Assembly (NCBI GenBank): GCA_016937295.1
Contig: JAFGWF010000166.1
Location: 1-33,770, forward strand
Reading direction: 5' to 3'
Length of the DNA: 33,770 bases
Source: Bacteroidales bacterium
Lineage (GTDB): Bacteria; Bacteroidota; Bacteroidia; Bacteroidales; UBA1556
The notes under the pieces are model-generated. The model was not told the DNA's origin. It searched no databases and was given only the letters and a program-made list of their open reading frames with translations. A program made the translations under genes and the position numbers. Below are positions 24,315 through 32,680 of this stretch, piece after piece. Numbering within the stretch: the stretch's first letter is position 1; the number at the start of each line of letters is the position of its first letter.

Positions 24315-27300
24315 TACTACCATAAATAAGTACACCATAATGCCTGATACTCTTTTTATTAATGATTCTCTTTTTTCTATAATTGACAATCCTGATAGCC
24401 TAGCTTATACAGGGTTTCAACATAATGATTTATATGCGGCCTGTGCATTAACTCCATATACCTATAAACAAAAAATTGTTGTTGAGCCCATTGAAATTGT
24501 ACATGGACAAGTTGTAAGTCCTCCGAAATCAGGGTGGAAAATTAGTTTTAAATTATGTAGTAATCTATATATTACTAATAAGGATTCTAACCTCCCAAAA
24601 ATAAAAATTAATTTTGATGATGGTAATGGGTATATAGATGTTTCATGGGATTCGATTGTGTTTGTTAAATATATAGATAGCATTAATGCAGTCAAAGAAA
24701 AAAATATAAAAATTAAATTCTCTGATATCAATAGTGAAATGGTAATAGGTTTTCCAGTCAAACTTGTAAATGCTGTCCTGCCTGATACTGTAATTTATTC
24801 AACCGATCTTGGATTTACTTGTCCAATATCGGATCCAAATCCATCATTTTTGGCAGGACAAGCAATGGTTAGCATTAAATACGCTGACGCTATTGAAAAA
24901 AAACTCAGAAAACCATTAATACTTGTGGAGGGTTTTGAAGGTGCTTTAGAAGATTATGGAATAATTCATTATACAGGTGTTGCATCAGGACATATATTAA
25001 ATGCTAATGGTGAGGCTGCTTATGATTGGCTTAACGAACTTCATCTTGTTTATGATACTTTACATAATCATGGTTATGACATCATTCATGTTGACTTTAA
25101 AGATCCACGCACATATATACAAAACAATGGTTTGGCTTTAGTTAAAATCATTCAATATGTTGATAGCATGTTGATTGTTAATAATTCCAGCGAGAAACTT
25201 GTTGTTATTGGTGCCTCAATGGGAGGCCTGATATCCCGATATGCAATTAGGATGATGGAATTGCAAGGCTGTTGCCATAATGTAAGGCTATGGGCTACTT
25301 TTGACAGTCCACATAAAGGAGCTAATATTCCTGTTGGAACTCAAAGGTTTGTAAAAAGTATGCGGGAAGTATATGATAAAACACCAATATTTAAAGGAAA
25401 ATTTGAAGATGCAAAGAATGGGTACGAAAAAGTTCTTTGCAGCCCTGCCGCTGAGCAAATGTTAATTTATCATTTAGAAAACGATGCAACATTATTACAT
25501 AATAATTTCTATAGTTTCTTAGATTCAATTGGCTTACCGGAAAACTGTCGTAGAATAGCAATTTCTAATGGTAATGAAACCGGAATCGGTTTTCAGGGAA
25601 TGGATGCTAGTAAAAGATTAGTTGGAATAAATTGGAGATTATCAGCTCCTTATCATTATAATACTAATATTAATCCAATTTATGATTTCCCTGAGTTTAA
25701 GAAAAAGGATATTTGGGCAGTTGTTGGTTATTCAGAATCAAACTCATACTATTTTAAAAATAATACTTTTAATGGAGCGTTAATATCATATAATGCAGCA
25801 ACCGGATTAGCCTTCACCACAACATCATCTCTTCTTGCACTAGATGCCGGTACTGTAGTATCATTAATTTCTTTAAGCCCGGTTAGTGCTGTAACTGCAC
25901 AAGCAGCGAAATATGGAATTAAAACTGTTGTTAATCCGCCTTTAAATTTTCTATATAATATAGGGCAAAATCATTTTACGAATACAAGTTCACCTTATTC
26001 AATTTGTTTTACGGAAGCTCCCGGGTCAATGTCGGATACACAAAAAGGCATGGATGGTTTTCCTGTAAAAGCTTTTACAGAAAACCATACCTTTATGCCT
26101 ACGCCAACTACATTAAATATGCCTTTAAGCTTTGCCTATTCAAACATCCGTAGTCTATACCTTGCCGACCAATCTATTTCTCCATTCGATGCATATTGGG
26201 CTTGTGACAGAATTGAAGGTTACCCACAAGAAGTAAATATGATGCATGTGGAGTGTAATCTCGATAATCGGGAATGGATAAAAGATCATATTCTTGCTGA
26301 CTGGGAACTTAGAGATGATGTAACAGGATTATATAAAGGAACTCTGACTAGTTATTATAACTATGGAAGACCTAGGCCTGGTTTAAATGAAGATGATATA
26401 ATTATGGTTAACAAGCCTTACCAAACCATTCTCTACAGCTTAGATATTGAAAACAATGGTCAACTCTTTGTTAACAAACAAGACGTGATAGGATTATCCA
26501 ATAGCACATTATATCCAAGACCTGGCAGCACATTTAGACTCAAAACCAATTGCGAACCCTGCGACAGCACCATTGTAAGAATAAAAGACGGAGGGAAATT
26601 CGTAATCGGAGAGGAAAATAATGGCTATCTTAACAAAGGAGAGGTTCATTTTTGCAAGAATTCAACCCTTGAAATTTTTGGAAATGGTTATTTGATTGTT
26701 CGGGATAGCAGCCGCCTGATAATAGAAGAAGGTGCAAATCTGATTATTCATCCCGGAGCTATTGTTTTGCTTGAGGGTTCTGCATCCATCCTTGAACTTA
26801 AAGGAAAGGTTATCATTAAAGATCATGCAGCCCTTGCTCCACAAGGTGATGGATTTATCCGCTTTGCTGCCAAAATGAATGCTAATAATATAAGCGATTA
26901 TTGGCAAGTCGGATTTGCGAGCAGCTTAGTTTTTGCCAGTAATAGTACTAACCAAACCAAGAAAGGGGAAGTAGTGGAAAACACCTATCTACCCGATAAC
27001 TTAAACCAATATTTTATCAATACAATTATTGAATTAGATAGTATGGTTACCTTGAGCAGCTATGGTTCAATTCAGGCCCAGTATTCTAAGTTTATCGCAA
27101 TCGACAGCAATAAATTCTACAATGCCGTAAAAGTCTATGGACAACCCAACATTCGTTTTGGTAGTTGTGAGTTTAGAAACGGTAACTATGGACTTTCCGC
27201 CCAAATGAGTTATGGAGGTAGTACATTTGCCCTTGATACTTGTACCTTTACCAAAAATTATATTGGCCTATACACTTCCGATGAGTACATCTTTATCAAT

Positions 27301-28848
27301 AAATGCGATTTTATTGAAAACCTTGATTACGGCTGGAAAGCAGAAAACATGCAATCCAACTGCGATGTAACAAATTCCGTGTTTGATGATAATGGTTATG
27401 CAGGAGCCTATTTCAATGGGCAAGGCAATGTAACCCTGAATGTAAATTGGTCTAAATTCCGAAATAATTACCAACATGGAATGGAGATTTCGGAGGCCAC
27501 ACTGAATTCGTCATGCAGTAAATACCAATCCAATGGACAATCAGGTATCTTTGCTAAAGAAAATGCGGAGCTTGATTTATCAGGCAATAAAATGAACCAA
27601 ATAACCAATAATTATACAGGCGTTTTGTTAGATAAGGCGCTGACTTTAAATATTGAGCATGGTTTTAATAATTTCACCGGCAATCAATATTTTATTGTTG
27701 GTGAGGTAAAACCCGATAATTATTATTTGGGTATGAATAATACAGCACCATTAAACTTGCAATACAATCTATTACCTGCTCCTTCGGCAATGCAAATGCC
27801 CATAAATGTATATTTGTATGACCCCACTTATAATAATCAATTTATCTTAGGTCTGGATAATTGGACGCAGAACCTTTCATCATTTGAAACCTATTGTATT
27901 GGAAGTCCGATTCCTCCAAACTTTTATAATTATCAAATGTTTGAAGGAAAGATAAGCACGGCGGTTATAAGTACAGCTCATTTCCAAAACACCTACTTGA
28001 TGGATGCATTTAAATCGGCAGCCATGCAAATGAGCTATGGAATTGATTATATGGGTAATGATACCCTATCAATTGCCTTATTCAAAGAGATATTCGACAA
28101 TATTCCTGCAAGTGTAAACGATGATGAACATAACGCCATTGATGACGCATTGAATCTTATGATTTCTGCCTTGACTTACGCCATAGAATATGAATTAATT
28201 GACCCGAACAGGGCATTAGACGGAATGCCTGTGGATGAGTATGTGGCCATGATTGCTGATGAAATTCAGAATCGTTTGAATGACATTGAATATGCTAATC
28301 TTTATGCTGAGGAACAAGAAGCCTATTATCAACTGCTTTTGGCTCAAATGTACCGTGCTGCCGAACATTATGATTATGCTTTGGCTATTTTGCAAAACGA
28401 CAATTACTTCTTCAACACGACTCTGAAAAATCAGGCTGATTACTGGAATTGTGTGTGTATGGCTGAAAATCTTTTGCTAAAAGACAGCATTGAACGTTCA
28501 GAATATAATATGAGAATAGATAGTTGCCATGCAATGAGCGCAGCTAAATTGACCAGTTTCCATCCAATTTTTGGGACTAACTCCGTAAACCTTGATGAAT
28601 CAAATAACCAACTGATAGCCATTTATCCAAACCCTGCCGAACAACTTATAGCAGTTGAATTTAGCGAAAGAATTGAAGATGCAAGCGTTGAACTAATGGA
28701 TATTTCTGGCAAAGGGATTTGGTCAACCCATCAAATAGTGAAAGGCAAGCAAATACGATTGAAACTTCCGCAACTAAATAGCGGCACTTATTTGCTTAAA
28801 ATTATAACTAATAACGAAGTATATAATAATAAAGTAATTATTAAATAG
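24280..28848 (+). CDS. Giant T9SS-secreted alpha/beta-hydrolase with beta-helix (main part, lacks own signal peptide)
   Basis: The 1,522-residue frame has several parts. Residues 1-200 are beta-rich. An alpha/beta-hydrolase follows (about 205-680), with ILVEGFEG, a nucleophile S313 in VIGASMGGLISRYA, FDSPHKGANIP (341-351) and a likely catalytic His in FTENHTFMPT (about 605). This resembles PGAP1/DUF676-like lipases and esterases. Then comes a right-handed parallel beta-helix (about 710-1145), with repeats such as NGYLIVRDSSRLIIEEGANLI and CDFIENLDYGWKAENM. A helical segment (about 1180-1440) precedes a type A T9SS sorting domain (about 1450-1522: IYPNPAEQLIAVEF, VELMDISGKGIW, SGTYLLKIITNNE). 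Its true start is probably the fragment at 23826. The substrate is unknown. The first two thirds are more AT-rich than the last third. Confidence 0.8.
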   Translation: MMPLQNGNLYYDTTINKYTIMPDTLFINDSLFSIIDNPDSLAYTGFQHNDLYAACALTPYTYKQKIVVEPIEIVHGQVVSPPKSGWKISFKLCSNLYITNKDSNLPKIKINFDDGNGYIDVSWDSIVFVKYIDSINAVKEKNIKIKFSDINSEMVIGFPVKLVNAVLPDTVIYSTDLGFTCPISDPNPSFLAGQAMVSIKYADAIEKKLRKPLILVEGFEGALEDYGIIHYTGVASGHILNANGEAAYDWLNELHLVYDTLHNHGYDIIHVDFKDPRTYIQNNGLALVKIIQYVDSMLIVNNSSEKLVVIGASMGGLISRYAIRMMELQGCCHNVRLWATFDSPHKGANIPVGTQRFVKSMREVYDKTPIFKGKFEDAKNGYEKVLCSPAAEQMLIYHLENDATLLHNNFYSFLDSIGLPENCRRIAISNGNETGIGFQGMDASKRLVGINWRLSAPYHYNTNINPIYDFPEFKKKDIWAVVGYSESNSYYFKNNTFNGALISYNAATGLAFTTTSSLLALDAGTVVSLISLSPVSAVTAQAAKYGIKTVVNPPLNFLYNIGQNHFTNTSSPYSICFTEAPGSMSDTQKGMDGFPVKAFTENHTFMPTPTTLNMPLSFAYSNIRSLYLADQSISPFDAYWACDRIEGYPQEVNMMHVECNLDNREWIKDHILADWELRDDVTGLYKGTLTSYYNYGRPRPGLNEDDIIMVNKPYQTILYSLDIENNGQLFVNKQDVIGLSNSTLYPRPGSTFRLKTNCEPCDSTIVRIKDGGKFVIGEENNGYLNKGEVHFCKNSTLEIFGNGYLIVRDSSRLIIEEGANLIIHPGAIVLLEGSASILELKGKVIIKDHAALAPQGDGFIRFAAKMNANNISDYWQVGFASSLVFASNSTNQTKKGEVVENTYLPDNLNQYFINTIIELDSMVTLSSYGSIQAQYSKFIAIDSNKFYNAVKVYGQPNIRFGSCEFRNGNYGLSAQMSYGGSTFALDTCTFTKNYIGLYTSDEYIFINKCDFIENLDYGWKAENMQSNCDVTNSVFDDNGYAGAYFNGQGNVTLNVNWSKFRNNYQHGMEISEATLNSSCSKYQSNGQSGIFAKENAELDLSGNKMNQITNNYTGVLLDKALTLNIEHGFNNFTGNQYFIVGEVKPDNYYLGMNNTAPLNLQYNLLPAPSAMQMPINVYLYDPTYNNQFILGLDNWTQNLSSFETYCIGSPIPPNFYNYQMFEGKISTAVISTAHFQNTYLMDAFKSAAMQMSYGIDYMGNDTLSIALFKEIFDNIPASVNDDEHNAIDDALNLMISALTYAIEYELIDPNRALDGMPVDEYVAMIADEIQNRLNDIEYANLYAEEQEAYYQLLLAQMYRAAEHYDYALAILQNDNYFFNTTLKNQADYWNCVCMAENLLLKDSIERSEYNMRIDSCHAMSAAKLTSFHPIFGTNSVNLDESNNQLIAIYPNPAEQLIAVEFSERIEDASVELMDISGKGIWSTHQIVKGKQIRLKLPQLNSGTYLLKIITNNEVYNNKVIIK

Positions 28849-28858
28849 AAGAAATCAA

Positions 28859-28895
28859 GGGTGGTAAAATAAATATTGCGCCACCCCGATTTTTC
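28859..28895 (+). terminator. Hairpin after the giant secreted protein, overlapping the next promoter
   Basis: GGGTGG (28859-28864) pairs with CCACCC (28881-28886) around a 16-nt loop, then GAT and TTTT. The stem is short and the loop large, so it is a moderate candidate; it overlaps the -33 box of the following lipoprotein gene. Confidence 0.45.
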
Positions 28896-28906
28896 CTTTA
28901 TATTTG
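28876..28906 (+). promoter_or_regulatory. Promoter of the small lipoprotein gene
   Basis: TTG (28876-28878) and the -7 box TATATTTG (28899-28906) are 20 bp apart. Transcription would start near 28913, 18 nt before the ATG. Confidence 0.65.
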
Positions 28907-28930
28907 TAAACATTTTAAAATTAGAATATT

Positions 28931-29689
28931 ATGAAAAAGATAGTAATAATGATAGTAATACTTGGAATGGCATTGAGTTATTCATGTAAAAAAGACAGGG
29001 AAGTATCAACCAATATTTCAGGCCAGTTAAGAACCAACGGAACCGAAGATCCAATTAAAATGTCGGTTGAGCTACAAAGGCCTACAGTTATTCTTTATGA
29101 AAGAACCGACCAAGTTGGATATACAGGTAGTGGATATAGAGAGTTTGCTAAAACTACGGTTGATGAAAATGGCAGGTTTAGTTTTCAGGAAGACCTTAAA
29201 AACAACGAACTTTATTTTCTTGGAGTTGAAAATTTGGATACAACTATTTATTGGGAATTAGATCACTCCGGCTGGTGGAATATGGCATATAATGGAGATA
29301 TGAATGTGATTGACCCGGGGAAAGACAATTCTAAAATTCTTTATATTTCTGCAAAATCATGGATAAGACCAAGGTTTAATAATACAAATACGGATGTTAA
29401 TAATCAGGATTATTTTAAATATATTTATGGGTTATCAACAATATTTAAAATTGTTGACCCTAATTATAATCCAATTAATGGCATTCATTTTACTGGAACT
29501 GTTGATACTTTATTAGGTACAATTCACAAAACCTGGAGTGGACAATATGCCACAGGTTACGCTGATGGTATATGGCAGCGTTATCACCATATTGAAGGTA
29601 AATTAACTCGTAATGGAATTACAAGGGACACTAATATTTTTTACAATGTACCCCCATTTGATACAACGATAGTTGAGATTAGGTATTAA
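28931..29689 (+). CDS. Lipoprotein of unknown function
   Basis: The 252-residue product has a lipoprotein signal (MKKIVIMIVILGMALSYSC, Cys19) followed by KKDRE. Residues 24-90 (ISGQLRTNGTEDPI through VDENGRFSFQEDL and NELYFLGVEN) look like a carboxypeptidase-regulatory or CarboxypepD_reg-like beta-sandwich, common in Bacteroidota surface proteins. The remainder is rich in Trp, Tyr and Asn with no motif I know. It sits directly after the giant T9SS protein but has its own promoter. A surface or periplasmic role is inferred only from the signal. Confidence 0.75.
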   Translation: MKKIVIMIVILGMALSYSCKKDREVSTNISGQLRTNGTEDPIKMSVELQRPTVILYERTDQVGYTGSGYREFAKTTVDENGRFSFQEDLKNNELYFLGVENLDTTIYWELDHSGWWNMAYNGDMNVIDPGKDNSKILYISAKSWIRPRFNNTNTDVNNQDYFKYIYGLSTIFKIVDPNYNPINGIHFTGTVDTLLGTIHKTWSGQYATGYADGIWQRYHHIEGKLTRNGITRDTNIFYNVPPFDTTIVEIRY

Positions 29690-29746
29690 GCAAATACGAA
29701 TCTTACAATTCAACTTTTTAAGGGTTTCTTAATCACCTCTTCTAAT

Positions 29747-30409
29747 TTACGACCCGTTATCAGGTCGGGGGCGAATGGTTTCGTTAAAAGTGTAAACTAA
29801 CCTCAAAGTCAAGATATTATTAAACTGATTTCGCGTTTCGGATGAGCCGTCTTGATAGGTGAAGGTGCGGGTGCGAATTTTATCTAAGGAATAAGCGAAG
29901 CGGAAATTAAGCCGCAACGATTTATACATCCTCAACCGGATATCGACAATCCAATTAATATCATTCATGCTGTAAATATTGGCGCTTGTTCCTGAAGCTG
30001 TTTCCTTTCCCCATTCAATTTCGCGAAGACCAACAAGCCTGTTGAATGAGAATCCGGTTCCTAACATCGCAAACTGCTTATCCTCAATATGAAATAAAAG
30101 AGGAACTTCTAAGTAGTTGAGGCGCAGGTCGTAATATGGCAATCCTTGCCCAATCACCGACACGCGAGGATATTTTTGATAAGCTCCCTTTTGAGTAAAA
30201 CCAACTTCAAGACTTACGAAGAAAATTTCTTTGATTGGTAAAAAAGCTGCAGCACCTGCGTTGAAACCGATTTTTTTATAGCCAAAAACTTCATCACCAT
30301 CCACTTGCGTCAGGTTTCCGCCAAAGGCCAATGCGCCAAGAAAACGCTGGGAGTTTGCTTCAAAGATGAAAAAAATAGAAAAAAACAGCAGAAATAAAAG
30401 TCTATTCAT
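29747..30409 (-). CDS. Outer-membrane beta-barrel protein (PorT-like)
   Basis: I start at ATG 30409, which gives a clean signal peptide (MNRLLFLLFFSIFFIFEANS-Q); the frame extends upstream to 30499 but that part has no signal character. The 220-residue product alternates strands and turns as an eight- to ten-stranded barrel: LGALAFGGNLTQVDGD, IGFNAGAAAFLP, FVSLEVGFTQKGAY, LNYLEVPLLFHI, LRLNFRFAYSL and a last strand ILTLRLVYTFN. The order GGxxxxQxxGD..GF.k.Gf.aG is typical of the PorT/outer membrane beta-barrel family (DUF5106-independent). The function is unknown; some PorT relatives belong to T9SS. A TAATTTTG -7 box lies 34 bp upstream. Confidence 0.75.
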   Translation of the reverse strand: MNRLLFLLFFSIFFIFEANSQRFLGALAFGGNLTQVDGDEVFGYKKIGFNAGAAAFLPIKEIFFVSLEVGFTQKGAYQKYPRVSVIGQGLPYYDLRLNYLEVPLLFHIEDKQFAMLGTGFSFNRLVGLREIEWGKETASGTSANIYSMNDINWIVDIRLRMYKSLRLNFRFAYSLDKIRTRTFTYQDGSSETRNQFNNILTLRLVYTFNETIRPRPDNGS

Positions 30410-30442
30410 AAGTCTGAAAACGGAATCGGGTTGATTGTATTG

Positions 30443-30477
30443 CAAAATTAAACTAATATTTTTGTGGTTATAACAAA
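30443..30477 (-). promoter_or_regulatory. Promoter of the beta-barrel protein gene
   Basis: On the minus strand a TTTG (30477-30474) precedes a -7 box TAATTTTG (30450-30443) by 23 bp, giving a start of transcription near 30436. The spacing is at the long end. Confidence 0.5.
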
Positions 30478-30551
30478 TTACCATTTCCCAAATAAACAAG
30501 GTGTTTCTTATTAAAAATGCTTATTTTGACATTTATGTAAAAATAAATGTG

Positions 30552-30580
30552 TTTGAATATGCTTAATAATAGTATATTTG
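30552..30580 (+). promoter_or_regulatory. Promoter of the AAA/DUF4143 ATPase gene
   Basis: TTTG (30552-30555) and TATATTTG (30573-30580) are exactly 17 bp apart. The transcript would start near 30587, 11 nt before the ATG at 30598. Confidence 0.75.
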
Positions 30581-30597
30581 CATAAATAAACAATTTT

Positions 30598-32022
30598 ATG
30601 AATAATTTTAATCTTATTCCAACTGAAAAAGTCATCGAACGACTTCGATATGAAAACCCGTGGTGGATAAACATGAGAATACCTGAAGCTTATAGTTCAA
30701 TGTCTAAGCGTTTGTATTTCAATTTGTTTTACCCTTTTGTGGTCGATAAGGAGGTTAACAGGGCTGTTGTACTAATGGGGCCAAGACGTGTAGGAAAAAC
30801 AGTAATGTTATTTCATAGCATCCAACAACTAATTGAAGAAGAAGTAAATCCCCAAAAAATCTTCTTTGTGGGTATTGATAACCCTATTTATTTGCATTTG
30901 AGTCTGGAGGATATTTTGAGTCTATTCGGAAAAACGCAAAACTTAACCGAACTTAAAGGATGCTATGTGTTTTTTGATGAGATTCAATATCTGAAGGATT
31001 GGGAGCGTCACTTAAAAATCTTAGTCGATATTTATCCAGACACCAAATTTATTGTTTCGGGTTCAGCAACTGCTGCTTTGAAATGGCACAGTATGGAAAG
31101 CGGAGCCGGTCGTTTTACCGATTTTTTATTGCCACCACTTACTTTCCAAGAGTACATTCATTTAAAAAATCTAAACCACCTCATTTTCAGTGTAAGTAAA
31201 GATTTTAGCAAAGAGGTATTCCCTTCTTTTCTGACTCATGATGTAAAAGTTCTAAACATGGAGTTTATAAACTATATAAATTTTGGCGGGTTTCCCGAAG
31301 TAGTCATGTCTGAAAAAATCCATGGTAATATGGGGCGATATGTAAAAAACGATATTATTGATAAAGTTCTACTCAAAGATTTACCGAGTTTATATGGTAT
31401 TAAAGATGTGCAGGAATTAAACCGTTTTTTTTCTTATATCGCATTTAATACCGGCAATGAATTTTCATACGAAAATATGTCAAAGGATAGCGGAATTCAA
31501 AAGGAAACATTGAAAAAATATCTTGAATACTTAGAGGCTGCTTTTTTGATAAAAGTCCTTTATAAAGTAGATAATAATGCAAAGCGATTGAAAAGAATTA
31601 CAAGTTTTAAAGTATATCTGACCAATCCATCTATACGAACAGCTTTGTTTTCGCCAATTACTGCAACTGATAGTGAAATGGGAAATATGGTGGAAACTGC
31701 CCTTGTTTCGCAATGGATGAATCATCAAAATTTAGATTTAACTTATGCCCGATGGAAAAATGGCAAAAATGAAGGTGAAGTGGATTTGGTATTAGTCGAT
31801 AATAAAAAGTTTGAACCAGTTTGGAGTTTAGAAATAAAATGGAGTAACCGTTTTTTAGAAAAACCTCAGGAATTGAAGAGTTTAATAAGTTTTTGTAAAA
31901 CAAACGGTTTGCAAAATGCATGGATTACAACAATAGACCAATCAGGAGTTAAAGTGGTTGATACCTTGCAGTTTTCCTTCTTGCCTGCATCTGTTTATTC
32001 TTATAACATTGCTTTAAGGTAG
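30598..32022 (+). CDS. AAA-type ATPase with DUF4143 C-terminal domain
   Basis: The 474-residue protein has an ATPase domain (about 50-190) with a Walker A loop GPRRVGKTV (61-69), a Walker B strand YVFFDEIQ (123-130), a sensor-like FIVSGSA (151-157) and the family motif GAGRFTDFLLPPLTFQEY (169-186). A winged-helix-like middle part follows (about 290-345, SGIQKETLKKYLEYLEAAFLI). The C-terminal DUF4143 region ends in an endonuclease-like fold with GEVDLVLVD and SLEIKWS (about 398-428), echoing the PD-(D/E)XK pattern. Such genes are common and mobile in Bacteroidota and archaea; their role is not established. It stands alone with its own promoter. Confidence 0.9.
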   Translation: MNNFNLIPTEKVIERLRYENPWWINMRIPEAYSSMSKRLYFNLFYPFVVDKEVNRAVVLMGPRRVGKTVMLFHSIQQLIEEEVNPQKIFFVGIDNPIYLHLSLEDILSLFGKTQNLTELKGCYVFFDEIQYLKDWERHLKILVDIYPDTKFIVSGSATAALKWHSMESGAGRFTDFLLPPLTFQEYIHLKNLNHLIFSVSKDFSKEVFPSFLTHDVKVLNMEFINYINFGGFPEVVMSEKIHGNMGRYVKNDIIDKVLLKDLPSLYGIKDVQELNRFFSYIAFNTGNEFSYENMSKDSGIQKETLKKYLEYLEAAFLIKVLYKVDNNAKRLKRITSFKVYLTNPSIRTALFSPITATDSEMGNMVETALVSQWMNHQNLDLTYARWKNGKNEGEVDLVLVDNKKFEPVWSLEIKWSNRFLEKPQELKSLISFCKTNGLQNAWITTIDQSGVKVVDTLQFSFLPASVYSYNIALR

Positions 32023-32127
32023 TCTATAGTATCCAAAATTAACATTAGAAATTTTTGATTCGATTAAGAATTTGTAATTCAGTATTTTATAATTTCTATT
32101 ACAAATCAAAATCCAGATTAACCATTG

Positions 32128-32166
32128 AAAAAAAAACCGTTTTCTGCCAAACAGCAGAAAACGGTT
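32128..32166 (-). terminator. Strong Rho-independent terminator of the TonB/DUF4625 operon
   Basis: A perfect 13-bp stem (AACCGTTTTCTGC at 32135-32147 with GCAGAAAACGGTT at 32154-32166) and a 6-nt loop is followed on the minus strand by seven T residues. It lies 20 nt after the last DUF4625 gene. Confidence 0.92.
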
Positions 32167-32185
32167 AAATAAAAACGCAAAGACG

Positions 32186-32668
32186 CTATTTTAAAATCTT
32201 AACACTCAGCCCTTTCTGAACCGACCAGCCCGATTTGTCGGTCAAGCTGATAAAAAAGTGATAATCTCCCGTGTCATAATCTCCGATAGCATCCCCTAAA
32301 GGCAAAAGAATCTCTTGGGTGAATATGACATCAGTACTTCCATCAGCAATGGAGAAATCTCGGGTAAAAACTAATGGATTTACAGGTGTTTTAATTGGAT
32401 CGAACACACAGGGATTAATCTCAGTGGAATGATTATGATGATCGAAATTATGGTGAATATCGATGCTCAACGATCCCAATTCCACATTATCCGTCAGCCG
32501 TAGTTTGAGCGAAAATGTCTGACCGAAGTAAATGGTATCGCAGTTGTTTGGGAAAGCTCCTGCAACTGTTAAGTCAATCTCAGGTTTTTCCTGATCGGGC
32601 TCCGATTTCTCACATCCCGACGAAAAGATTAGAAGAACAGAAAATGTGAACAGAAAAACTTGTTTCAT
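32186..32668 (-). CDS. DUF4625-type lipoprotein, single domain, histidine-rich
   Basis: The 160-residue protein has a lipoprotein signal (LLIFSSGC, Cys19) followed by EKSEPDQEKPEIDL. One immunoglobulin-like DUF4625-type domain fills the rest: FGQTFSLKLRLTDNVELGSLSIDIHH, the cluster NFDHHNHS (about 73-80), then GDYDTGDYHFFISLTDKSGWS. It has the same plan as each half of the next gene upstream. The His cluster could bind a metal, but that is inference. It is the last gene of a tight minus-strand operon (12 nt after its neighbour) and is closed by the terminator at 32128-32166. Confidence 0.8.
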   Translation of the reverse strand: MKQVFLFTFSVLLIFSSGCEKSEPDQEKPEIDLTVAGAFPNNCDTIYFGQTFSLKLRLTDNVELGSLSIDIHHNFDHHNHSTEINPCVFDPIKTPVNPLVFTRDFSIADGSTDVIFTQEILLPLGDAIGDYDTGDYHFFISLTDKSGWSVQKGLSVKILK

Positions 32669-32680
32669 AGCTCATAGATT

